Positions 1 through 7,145 of a stretch of DNA of 19,436 nt are shown here, piece after piece; position 1 is the stretch's first letter; each line of letters starts with the position of its first letter. The stretch is taken from contig JAHJBU010000071.1 in assembly GCA_018813375.1 (NCBI GenBank), forward strand, positions 1-19,436. The letters run 5' to 3'. A model generated the notes under the pieces. The model was not told the DNA's origin. It did not search any database and saw nothing but the letters and a program-made list of their open reading frames with translations. This DNA comes from Patescibacteria group bacterium. Lineage in GTDB: Bacteria; Patescibacteriota; Microgenomatia; UBA1400; PJMF01. A program made the translations under genes and the position numbers.

Positions 1-34
1 AGAAAGAGATGTTGTTTTTGAATGCTGCCTTCAG

Positions 35-107
35 TGGACCCGACCGGGTTCGAACCGGTGACCTCCTCGCTGCCAGCGAGGCGCGCTACCAACTGCGCCA
101 CGGGCCC
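35..107 (-). tRNA. tRNA-Ala, anticodon GGC
   Basis: The reverse strand folds into a complete 73-base cloverleaf. The acceptor stem is GGGCCCG paired with CGGGTCC, and its third pair is the G-U wobble that is the identity element of alanine tRNAs. The anticodon stem is CCTCG/CGAGG with loop CTGGCAG, so the anticodon is GGC (window 72-74). The T arm carries TTCGAAC between ACCGG and CCGGT. The discriminator base is A, but the next bases are CTG, so the CCA end is not encoded and must be added by a CCA-adding enzyme. It lies 16 bases after the gyrA stop with no terminator between, so it may be trimmed from the gyrA transcript. Confidence 0.97.
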
Positions 108-123
108 TTGCTAAGACTAAGTT

Positions 124-2856
124 TTACTTCTTCTCTTCCTCAACTTCTTCTGTGAGTGTTACAGCCACAACTTTGTCACCTTTTTTAAGTCTCATTAAGA
201 TTACTCCTTGAGTAGGGCGAGTTAAGGTAGGGATTGATTTTTTAGTAATAGGCATCTTGATGGTTTGGCCTAGTTTGGTGCCAATTACTAGTTGTTTGTG
301 AGTGGGTTGAACTAAGCGCACCGAGGCAATATTACCGGTTTTTTTAGTCACATCAGCTACCTTGACCCCCATGCCAGAACGTTTTTGGACTGGATAAGCA
401 CTTAGCTTAGTGCGTTTGCCCATGCCGTTTTCAGTTACCACTAGAAGTTGTTTATCAAAAGTTTTATTGCCTACTTTTTCTTTTTCTTCTAAAAACACTT
501 CCATTCCAATCACATAATCTTCTTTTTTCAGGGTAATACCTTTTACGCCTTTGGTGTCACGATTAGAATCTTTGACTTGTTTTTCTGAGAAGCGAATTGA
601 CTTCCCTTGCTTGGTGGTGAGTAAAATATGATCTTCTCCATCGGTGAGTTGACCACGCACAACCTCATCGTCATTATTGAGCATAACAGCGATGATCCCA
701 GATTGGCGGATGTTGTTATAGAGTTTTACTGAGCTTTTTTTAACCAGGCCCTTTTTAGTCGCTAAAGTAATATATCTGTCTTTATCTTTTTCTAGATCTA
801 TTACTAAAATAGACTGGACTTTTTCTTCCACCTTGAGGTTGAGCAGATTAACTATGGCTGTACCTTTAGCTTGGCGGCTAACTTCTGGAACTTGGAAAGT
901 CTTGATTTCAAAGACCCTGCCCTGATTTGTAAACATGAGTAAATTATCATGAGTTTCTGTAAAGACGATGGAGTGCACTAAATCTAGCTCTTTCATATTT
1001 AAACCTTTAGCACCCTTACCACCACGAGATTGTGAGCGAAGTGCGCTGGGATTTAATCGTTTTATATAACCAGATTCTGTTAAGGTAATCACTGAGGCTT
1101 CATTGGCCACCAGATCTTCTTCGTTAAATTCGCCAACTTTACTTTTAATTAGTTTAGTGCGGCGTTTATCACCATAGTCAACAATGAGTTGTTTTGTTTC
1201 TGTAATTATAACCTTGAGAATTTCTTGTGGATCGCTTAAAAGTATAAGCAGCTGATCAATAGTTACCTTAATTGCTTTGTATTCATCTTCAATTTTTTGA
1301 CGCTCTAGGGCCGCCAGGCGCTTGAGCTGCATATCTAAGATGGCTAAGGCTTGAATTTCACTAAAGTCAAATTTTCTCATTAAAGAATTTTTAGCTTTTT
1401 CACTATCTGCTGAGTTGCGTATGGTTTTGATAACCTCATCTAGATTTTTAAGTGCGATTAATAAACCTTCTAAAATGTGAGCACGATTACGAGCTTCGGC
1501 CAGATCATATTGGCTACGTCTGACGATGACTAGCTGGCGGTGAATTACGTACTCGCGTAAAATTTGCTTAATGTTCATTAGTTGTGGCGTGCCATTACTA
1601 GAGAGTGCCACCATATTGACTGGGAAACTTGTCTGAAGCTGAGAGTACTTAAAAAGTTTGTTTAAAACTACTTTGGGCCGGGCGTTTTTTTTAAGATCAA
1701 TGGTGACTTGTAAGCCAATGCGGTCAGAATCATCATTGAGATCTTTAATTCCTTCAATCCGACCCTTTTTGACTAAGTCTGCAATTTGCATGAGTAGTCT
1801 GGCTTTATTGACTTGATATGGTAGCTCAGTCACGATAATTTGAAATCTGCCATTTTTTGTTTCTTCAATCTGAGCTTTGGCGCGAATAACAATTTTACCC
1901 TTGCCAGTTTGATAGGCTTCTTTAATAGCATTAAAATCATAGATGATTCCAGCAGTAGGAAAATCTGGACCTTGGATGTGATCTGTAATTTGATCAAAGG
2001 TAATCTCTGTTTGAAAATCTCCAGCTAGATTTATGGCATCTTGGGCTAAATAAGCATCGATTAATTCTGAGGCGACAATTTCTTGAGTGTCGATTTTTTT
2101 CTTAGTCTCGGTTTGTTTTTTAAGCTTAGCTATTTTAAGTTTAATTTCTTCACTAACTTCAGATTGACTATCTTTAACCATGGCGATGATGGTTTGACAA
2201 ACTTCAACTAAGTTATGTGGTGGGATTTTAGTTGCCATACCCACAGCAATACCTTCTGCGCCCATTAGTAGTAAGTTGGGTAATTTGGCTGGTAAGACAT
2301 GTGGTTCTTGGAGTGAGCCATCAAAGTTATCTAAAAACTTGACAGTTTTTTTATTTATGTCTTGGAGAAGTTCTTGAGATATTTTAGCCATCCTGGCTTC
2401 TGTGTAACGCATGGCAGCTGGACTATCGCCATCAACCGATCCAAAGTTTCCTTGTCCATCAATGAGTGGATAGCGCATGCTAAAGCTTTGAGCCAGGCGT
2501 ACTAGAGAGCCATAAACTGGAGCATCACCGTGAGGGTGATATTTACCTAAAACATCACCAACTATGCGGGCAGATTTTTTATAAGAGCTGCTGTGGTGAA
2601 TGCCACTTTTAAACATTGAGAAAAGAATTCGACGATGGACCGGCTTGAGGCCATCGCGTACATCTGGTAGTGCCCGGCTGACAATTACGCTCATAGCGTA
2701 ATCTAGATATGATTTTTCCATCTCTTTGGAAATAGAGATGTACTTCATTTTGCCGTATGGAGAGTCTTCAATAGTGCCAATTTTAGTGGCATTGCCATTA
2801 ACCAAGGCTTCGTCTTGTGTTGCTTCTGCTTCAGGTTGATTGTCTTGGTCTGTCAT
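124..2856 (-). CDS. gyrA: DNA gyrase subunit A
   Basis: This is the 910-residue A subunit of DNA gyrase, which cuts and rejoins DNA in the A2B2 enzyme that puts negative supercoils into DNA. The N-terminal breakage-reunion domain shows LDYAMSVIVSRALPDVRDGL, the HPHGD segment at 107-111 and the catalytic tyrosine Y151 in RYTEARM. The GyrA box that separates gyrase from topoisomerase IV is QSRGGKG at 609-615, with Ser where Arg is usual, at the start of the C-terminal beta-pinwheel. Two oddities are seen. About 50 extra Lys- and Glu-rich residues lie between HNL (214-216) and GPDFPTAG (from 296) compared with E. coli GyrA as I recall it. The quinolone pocket reads DAPVYG, with Ala112 and Gly116. 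The start lies 6 bases after the ppaC stop, with no Shine-Dalgarno site, so expression probably depends on the upstream operon. Confidence 0.97.
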   Translation of the reverse strand: MTDQDNQPEAEATQDEALVNGNATKIGTIEDSPYGKMKYISISKEMEKSYLDYAMSVIVSRALPDVRDGLKPVHRRILFSMFKSGIHHSSSYKKSARIVGDVLGKYHPHGDAPVYGSLVRLAQSFSMRYPLIDGQGNFGSVDGDSPAAMRYTEARMAKISQELLQDINKKTVKFLDNFDGSLQEPHVLPAKLPNLLLMGAEGIAVGMATKIPPHNLVEVCQTIIAMVKDSQSEVSEEIKLKIAKLKKQTETKKKIDTQEIVASELIDAYLAQDAINLAGDFQTEITFDQITDHIQGPDFPTAGIIYDFNAIKEAYQTGKGKIVIRAKAQIEETKNGRFQIIVTELPYQVNKARLLMQIADLVKKGRIEGIKDLNDDSDRIGLQVTIDLKKNARPKVVLNKLFKYSQLQTSFPVNMVALSSNGTPQLMNIKQILREYVIHRQLVIVRRSQYDLAEARNRAHILEGLLIALKNLDEVIKTIRNSADSEKAKNSLMRKFDFSEIQALAILDMQLKRLAALERQKIEDEYKAIKVTIDQLLILLSDPQEILKVIITETKQLIVDYGDKRRTKLIKSKVGEFNEEDLVANEASVITLTESGYIKRLNPSALRSQSRGGKGAKGLNMKELDLVHSIVFTETHDNLLMFTNQGRVFEIKTFQVPEVSRQAKGTAIVNLLNLKVEEKVQSILVIDLEKDKDRYITLATKKGLVKKSSVKLYNNIRQSGIIAVMLNNDDEVVRGQLTDGEDHILLTTKQGKSIRFSEKQVKDSNRDTKGVKGITLKKEDYVIGMEVFLEEKEKVGNKTFDKQLLVVTENGMGKRTKLSAYPVQKRSGMGVKVADVTKKTGNIASVRLVQPTHKQLVIGTKLGQTIKMPITKKSIPTLTRPTQGVILMRLKKGDKVVAVTLTEEVEEEKK

Positions 2857-2862
2857 ATGTTT

Positions 2863-3813
2863 TTAGTTGTTGTTTTTTAATACTTTTTCAATTGCAGGTG
2901 CAATTTCTTTTTTGCGTGACATTTTGGGTCCAATGTCTAGAATATAGTCAACTGCACTACCACCAAAGGCTCGTTCTGCAGTAATTACCTCTGCTTCTCC
3001 AGCTAGTAACAATTTGGTGTTTATTTGTAAAACATCAGTCACGGCAACAAATAATAGTTCTACCTCAAGTTGTGATTTAACATTTGCCATAGCAGCTAGT
3101 AGTTGATCTTTTTTGGCCAGTAAAGTCTCTTGTTGGATAGTTTCTAGCTGACTAATAAAAGTTTTTTGGTCAAATTCATAAATTTTGTAGTCATTTTGGA
3201 CAATTTCCTCATCATTTAAAGTAGAAATATCTGATTTAGCTTTAAAAATTTCAAAAGCAAAAGCATCAATGTCATTGATCTCTGCCAGTTTTGCGAGCTT
3301 GGCACCAAATTTTCTATCTTTATCAGTCGTAGTTGCGCTCTTAAAGCCAACGGTGTCGGATATAATTGCGGCCAACATTAAAGCAGCTAGTTTTTTATCT
3401 GGGGTAACACCATTTTCTTCCATGAAAAAGTAAACAATGGTGGCAGTTGAGCCCCAAGGCTTAAAGTTTAAAAAAACAGGCGTGCTGAGATTAAGATTAG
3501 CTTTATGGTGGTCCACAATCTCCACGATCCTAGCTTCGTCTAAGCCAGTCAATCTTTGCGATTTTTCATTATGATCTACTAAAACTACTTGGTCATCAGC
3601 ACCAATTTCAGTCACAGTGATTAGTGGTGGAGCTTCAACTTTAAATTTGTCAAATAAATAATTTGTTTCTGGACTAAGAGGATCAGTAATTACTGCTTGT
3701 GGTTGGTCATAGCCAAAACAATCTCTCTCTAGGAATAAATATTCCAATGCCATAGCTGCAACCACTGCGTCAGTATCTGGTTTAAGATGGCCGATGATGT
3801 AAGTTTTTGGCAT
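2863..3813 (-). CDS. ppaC: Manganese-dependent inorganic pyrophosphatase (family II, DHH)
   Basis: This 316-residue cytoplasmic enzyme hydrolyses pyrophosphate to two phosphates, pulling forward reactions that release it, such as nucleic acid synthesis. All the family II signatures are present in order: GHLKPDTD (metal ligands H9, D13, D15), VDHNE with D80-H81, the DHH motif D101-H102-H103 followed by K, GSTATIV at 121-127, SDT with D153, and the substrate-binding SRKK at 299-302 in the C-terminal DHHA2 domain. The length is normal for the family, about 310. It sits between gyrB (19-base gap) and gyrA (6-base gap) on the same strand, so the three genes are probably co-transcribed. A GTAGGAA stretch lies about 10 bases before the ATG but is a weak ribosome site. 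No inserted CBS domains are present. Confidence 0.96.
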   Translation of the reverse strand: MPKTYIIGHLKPDTDAVVAAMALEYLFLERDCFGYDQPQAVITDPLSPETNYLFDKFKVEAPPLITVTEIGADDQVVLVDHNEKSQRLTGLDEARIVEIVDHHKANLNLSTPVFLNFKPWGSTATIVYFFMEENGVTPDKKLAALMLAAIISDTVGFKSATTTDKDRKFGAKLAKLAEINDIDAFAFEIFKAKSDISTLNDEEIVQNDYKIYEFDQKTFISQLETIQQETLLAKKDQLLAAMANVKSQLEVELLFVAVTDVLQINTKLLLAGEAEVITAERAFGGSAVDYILDIGPKMSRKKEIAPAIEKVLKNNN

Positions 3814-3832
3814 ATTTTTTTATTCCTACTTA

Positions 3833-6292
3833 TTAAATATCTATTTGAGCAAATTGAGCTTGTTTCTGGATAAATTTCTTTCTAGGTGTGACATCATCAC
3901 CCATGAGGTCACTAAAAGTTTGATCAGCTACTTGTGCATCACCAATGGTGACTTTTTTAAGCATTCTGGTGGTAGGATCCATAGTTGTTTCCCAGAGTTG
4001 CTCGGGATTCATTTCACCCAATCCCTTATAGCGTTGAATTTTAATATTTCCCTGATATTTTTGTTTTATTTCTTTTAATTTAGCTTCTTTGGCGTCTTCG
4101 GTATAGACGTATTCTTCAATTTTGCCGGCAGTGATTTTATAAAGTGGTGGCACAGCGATATATAAATAACCTTGTTCGACTATTTTTGGTAAGTGTCTAA
4201 AAAAGAAAGTTAGACCTAGGGTGGTAATGTGTTCACCATCCACATCTGCGTCATTCATGAGAATAATACGGTGGTAGCGAAGATTTTTACTATTAAAGGT
4301 TTCACCAATCCCAGCTCCTAGAGCAATGACTAAGTTTTTAAGCTCTTCAAAGGCCACGACTTTATCAAGTCTAGCGCGCTCGGTATTAAGAATTTTGCCA
4401 CGTAGCGGAAAGATGGCTTGAAATTTGCGGTCACGACCTTGTTTAGCACTGTTATGCACAAAAACCCCAGAAGCTAAAGCGAAGTTATGACTGTTTGGAA
4501 TTTCAATATCATAGACATCGATTTTCTTTTTTAGATCTTTAACGCAAACAACCTTGTGGTTATAGTGAGCTGCTGCATTAAGTGCTTTCCGATAAAGAGG
4601 CATTAGAGAGTCATTTGTTTTTAGATTCTTAGCTTGTTTGTAGTTGCCATCTCTTAGCATAAATTTATGATCTGGAGTGCAAGTAATTTTTTCATCATTA
4701 TCTAAAATAACTTGGACTACTTTGGTATTTTTTTTAGTTATTCTGGGGTTTAAAATTTTTTCTAAACCAATTTTTCCATTTTGGCGAATGGTATAACAAA
4801 AATTTTGTTTTCCTTGCTTGGTTTCTTTGGTTAGTTCAATAAAACTCAAGTTACGTCCATCAGCTAATGCAATTTGAGTATCCTCTGAAAAACAGCCACC
4901 GGCACTATCGCCCTCAACTATATAAATTTCTGCTTCTTCTGCATTACGGTTTTGGCAGTCTGCTAATTTACCTGGTAATGAGCTGCCTTCTAAAATGCCT
5001 TTTCGTACCACTGCTTCTTTAGCGGCTCTTGCTGCGAGCCGCGCGCGCGCGGCGAGCATAATTTTACCAATAATTATTTTACCAACCTTAGGGTTTTCTT
5101 CAAGGAAAATTTCAAAATTTTCTTTAACTATATAATAAACTGCTGACTGAGCTTCTGGGTTATTAAGCTTGGCTTTGGTCTGTGACTCAAACTGAAGATC
5201 ATTGGCTGACATTTTGACAAAGATAACCGCAGTTAAACCCTCCATGAGGTCATCTAGTGTAAATGATTCCTTGGGTTTAAGGAGTTCGTTTTTTTCAGCA
5301 TAATCTCGCATTACTTTGCTTATTCCAGTCCTAAACCCATTAATGTGAGTCCCGCCGTCGGCGGTATTAATGACATTGACATAACTTTCAATTCGTTCAT
5401 TAAAAGAATCATTGTACTGAAGCGCTACTTCTACCCCGATGCTTTTACCAGTCTCTTCATCAGTCCAAAATTTAGAAGTATAAAATACTTCATGCAGTGG
5501 TTTGCGAGTCATGTTGATGTGTTTGACTAGGGAGCGGATTCCATTTTCAAAATAAAAATGTTTACGGCTATTTTTTATTTGATCATAAAGCTCAAAATAA
5601 AGTCCAGCCATTAGGTAGGCGCGGTCTTTTAAGACCTGAGATAAAATTGTTGCGCTAAAGGCAGTAGCAGAAAAAATGCTGGTATCAGGAATAAAACTAA
5701 CTAGAGTTCCAGTTTGGTAATTGATAAAATCTTTTGTTTCTAAGGGAAATAACTCCTGAAGCTGGTTTTTTTCAATTATTTTAACTTTAGCTTTTGGCTT
5801 GCCCTGGGAATAAGCTTGATAGTAATATTTGTTATTTCTTTTTGAAACCACTTGCATGGCGCAAGACAGGGCATTTACTGCCGAAGACCCCACTCCGTGC
5901 AAACCACCTGAGGCTTGATAGGCAGTTTCTTCAAACTTGCCACCAGCATGGAGTTTAGTCATCACAACTTCCATGGCAGAAATACCAGATTCATGTTTGG
6001 CAACTGGGATACCGCGACCATTATCAACTACAGTAATAGCTTGTTCGCCTAATTTTTGATTTTTGGCAATTTTTTGTTCAGTTTCATTGGGGAGGCGTCG
6101 GAATAGTTGAATTTTTTTACCAAAACCAGCAATTGCCTCATCTACAGAGTTATCTAGTATTTCTTTAGCTAGGTGGTGTAGGCCCTTAGCGTCGGTGGAG
6201 CCAATATACATCCCTGGGCGTTTTCTGACAGGCTCTAGACCCTTAAGGACTTTGATTTGTTTGGCATCGTATTTTATTGTTATTGCTGACAT
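3833..6292 (-). CDS. gyrB: DNA gyrase subunit B containing a mini-intein
   Basis: This is the ATPase subunit of DNA gyrase. I chose the ATG at 6292 (819-residue precursor). An in-frame ATG at 6322 would add 10 unlike residues, but it abuts a terminator-like T tract and lies upstream of the best -10 box. The GHKL ATPase domain shows KEILDNSVDEA (E44, N48), VVDNGRGIP with D90 and GGLHGVGSSAVN at 129-140. The TOPRIM domain has its acid E460 in VEGDSAGG and D681, D683, D685 in NDADVDG. Residues 467-614 are an intein that splits EGDSAGG from SAKQGRDR, so the mature protein after splicing is 671 residues, normal for the short Gram-positive type. Synteny with gyrA argues against ParE. Unspliced precursor would have a broken TOPRIM fold. 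Confidence 0.97.
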   Translation of the reverse strand: MSAITIKYDAKQIKVLKGLEPVRKRPGMYIGSTDAKGLHHLAKEILDNSVDEAIAGFGKKIQLFRRLPNETEQKIAKNQKLGEQAITVVDNGRGIPVAKHESGISAMEVVMTKLHAGGKFEETAYQASGGLHGVGSSAVNALSCAMQVVSKRNNKYYYQAYSQGKPKAKVKIIEKNQLQELFPLETKDFINYQTGTLVSFIPDTSIFSATAFSATILSQVLKDRAYLMAGLYFELYDQIKNSRKHFYFENGIRSLVKHINMTRKPLHEVFYTSKFWTDEETGKSIGVEVALQYNDSFNERIESYVNVINTADGGTHINGFRTGISKVMRDYAEKNELLKPKESFTLDDLMEGLTAVIFVKMSANDLQFESQTKAKLNNPEAQSAVYYIVKENFEIFLEENPKVGKIIIGKIMLAARARLAARAAKEAVVRKGILEGSSLPGKLADCQNRNAEEAEIYIVEGDSAGGCFSEDTQIALADGRNLSFIELTKETKQGKQNFCYTIRQNGKIGLEKILNPRITKKNTKVVQVILDNDEKITCTPDHKFMLRDGNYKQAKNLKTNDSLMPLYRKALNAAAHYNHKVVCVKDLKKKIDVYDIEIPNSHNFALASGVFVHNSAKQGRDRKFQAIFPLRGKILNTERARLDKVVAFEELKNLVIALGAGIGETFNSKNLRYHRIILMNDADVDGEHITTLGLTFFFRHLPKIVEQGYLYIAVPPLYKITAGKIEEYVYTEDAKEAKLKEIKQKYQGNIKIQRYKGLGEMNPEQLWETTMDPTTRMLKKVTIGDAQVADQTFSDLMGDDVTPRKKFIQKQAQFAQIDI
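4451..4894 (-). other. In-frame mini-intein in GyrB (148 residues, no homing endonuclease)
   Basis: This is a protein-splicing element inside gyrB. It begins with Cys in CFSEDTQIAL (block A nucleophile) and has the block B TxxH motif in TCTPDHKFML. It ends with VYDIEIPNSHNFAL (block F) and VFVHN (block G, His-Asn), followed by Ser as the +1 nucleophile. All catalytic positions are intact, so splicing is expected. Between blocks B and F there is only a linker of about 30 residues, with no LAGLIDADG or HNH motif, so the homing endonuclease is missing. From memory the sequence closely resembles the splicing domains of the Synechocystis GyrB intein, which sits at the same EGDSAGG/SAKQ site. That match is recollection, not a search result. 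Codon use looks like the host gene, suggesting long residence. Confidence 0.96.
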
Positions 6293-6312
6293 AGAGATAT
6301 TCGTTCTATCAC

Positions 6313-6321
6313 ACTGTAGCA
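6313..6321 (-). promoter_or_regulatory. Candidate extended -10 promoter element for gyrB
   Basis: On the reverse strand the sequence reads TGCTACAGT, a TGn plus TACAGT extended -10 box matching TATAAT at four of six bases. Transcription would start about 13 bases before the ATG at 6292 and downstream of the alternative ATG at 6322, which supports the shorter GyrB. No good -35 is seen at 17 bases. The same TGCTACA core precedes the PilW-like gene. Moderate to weak evidence. Confidence 0.35.
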
Positions 6322-6353
6322 TAAAAATAAAGCCTTGACTCCTCAGGAAAGGC
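6321..6353 (-). terminator. Candidate rho-independent terminator after holB
   Basis: On the reverse strand GCCTT and AAGGC pair around an inner TCC/GGA, giving an imperfect hairpin (6332-6353), followed directly by TTTATTTTT. It lies between the holB stop and gyrB and would separate the two transcripts. The stem is short and bulged, so it may be leaky. Confidence 0.4.
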
Positions 6354-6378
6354 GTTCAAACGCATTAAAATCGGGTTT

Positions 6379-7080
6379 TTATTTTTTGATCGTAAAAAAG
6401 CAGTGTTCCAGCGCAAGGCAAACATTAACATTTGCTTTTAGATTTTGTAAGGTTCTTAGTAGTATGGTTTGTAGCTGAATTTGTCTATTTTTGCTGGTTG
6501 TTTGTTGTTGATTGTGGAGTGTAATTAGTGACTGTTGAATTAGTGCAATGGCCTGCTCTCTGTCTTTATATTCATTGGCTAGATCAACTAACTGGTGATA
6601 ATTGACAGATTTTGGGTTTGAAAAAAGAGCCTCTAAAATTTCAGGGAGAGTAATGTTTATTGGTAATTCGTTAGTTGATTGGTAATAATAAGTTAAGCAA
6701 CGCGAACGAATCGTTGGTAGAAATTGACTGGGTAATGAGGTAATTAATATTAGCTGAGTATTAACTGGGGGTTCTTCTAAGGATTTAAGAAGAGCGTGTT
6801 GGGCAGCTATTGAAATTTGCTCGCTGTAAAGAAAGATAAAGGCGCGTGATTTTCCCATGTGAGCGGCATAGGCTAACTCACCAATTAAGTCCCTGATCAT
6901 TTCAATAGAAATTTTGTTTTGTTCTTGGTTTAGCCATCTTAGCTGAAGTGAGTTTGGGGAAAATTTCCAGCTTAGCTGGCTATTTAAAAATGAAATAGCA
7001 ATCTTTTTTTGGTTAGCCAAGGGCGATACTACTAATATGGCAGGAGTTAGGAGGATGGCTGAGGGCTGGTCGTTGCTCAT
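6379..7080 (-). CDS. holB: DNA polymerase III delta-prime-like clamp loader subunit
   Basis: This 233-residue protein resembles the delta-prime subunit of the clamp loader, which opens the sliding clamp with DnaX and delta. The recognisable core is ISIEMIRDLIGELAYAAHMG, then the sensor region with AAQHALLKSLEEPP, and the conserved RSRC (IRSRCLTYYY), which carries the arginine-finger motif of delta-prime. It is short: typical family members are about 320 residues. The place where the P-loop would be reads SPLANQKK instead of a GxxGxGK pattern, and no zinc-binding cysteine set is present, so it should not bind ATP itself, as in E. coli delta-prime. The C-terminal collar domain looks reduced. 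It is transcribed away from pilB. A TATTAT box ends 9 bases before the ATG. Confidence 0.85.
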   Translation of the reverse strand: MSNDQPSAILLTPAILVVSPLANQKKIAISFLNSQLSWKFSPNSLQLRWLNQEQNKISIEMIRDLIGELAYAAHMGKSRAFIFLYSEQISIAAQHALLKSLEEPPVNTQLILITSLPSQFLPTIRSRCLTYYYQSTNELPINITLPEILEALFSNPKSVNYHQLVDLANEYKDREQAIALIQQSLITLHNQQQTTSKNRQIQLQTILLRTLQNLKANVNVCLALEHCFFTIKK

Positions 7081-7089
7081 TTAGTTTGG

Positions 7090-7095
7090 ATAATA
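7090..7095 (-). promoter_or_regulatory. Candidate -10 box for holB
   Basis: The reverse strand reads TATTAT, five of six matches to TATAAT, ending 9 bases before the holB ATG. A start site about 7 bases downstream would give an almost leaderless message. No Shine-Dalgarno site is seen. A clear -35 was not found, so this is weak. Confidence 0.3.
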
Positions 7096-7145
7096 TATCG
7101 TATAAGAAAGGCAATCTCGTAGTTGCGAGAGTGCTTTTGAATTGT

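Noticed and set aside
1840..2028. Plus-strand open frame inside gyrA
   Set aside because: It is a shadow of the conserved gyrA reading frame, with no family resemblance.
4451..4894. Homing endonuclease domain within the intein
   Set aside because: There is no LAGLIDADG or HNH motif, and the linker between splicing blocks is about 30 residues.
124..6292. ParC/ParE (topoisomerase IV) instead of GyrA/GyrB
   Set aside because: A GyrA box (QSRGGKG) is present at the start of the C-terminal domain, so gyrase fits better.
6293..6322. Longer GyrB starting at ATG 6322
   Set aside because: The extra ten residues (MLQCDRTNIS) do not look like a GyrB start, and the codon overlaps a terminator T tract and lies upstream of the best -10 box.
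7115..7130. Hairpin TCTCG-TAGTTG-CGAGA before pilB as a riboswitch or terminator
   Set aside because: It has only a five-base-pair stem, no T tract and no further conserved structure; too weak to call.
7086..7145. Longer PilB starting at TTG 7086
   Set aside because: It has no ribosome site and would begin 5 bases from the divergent holB start; the ATG at 7146 gives a normal protein and leaves room for promoters.
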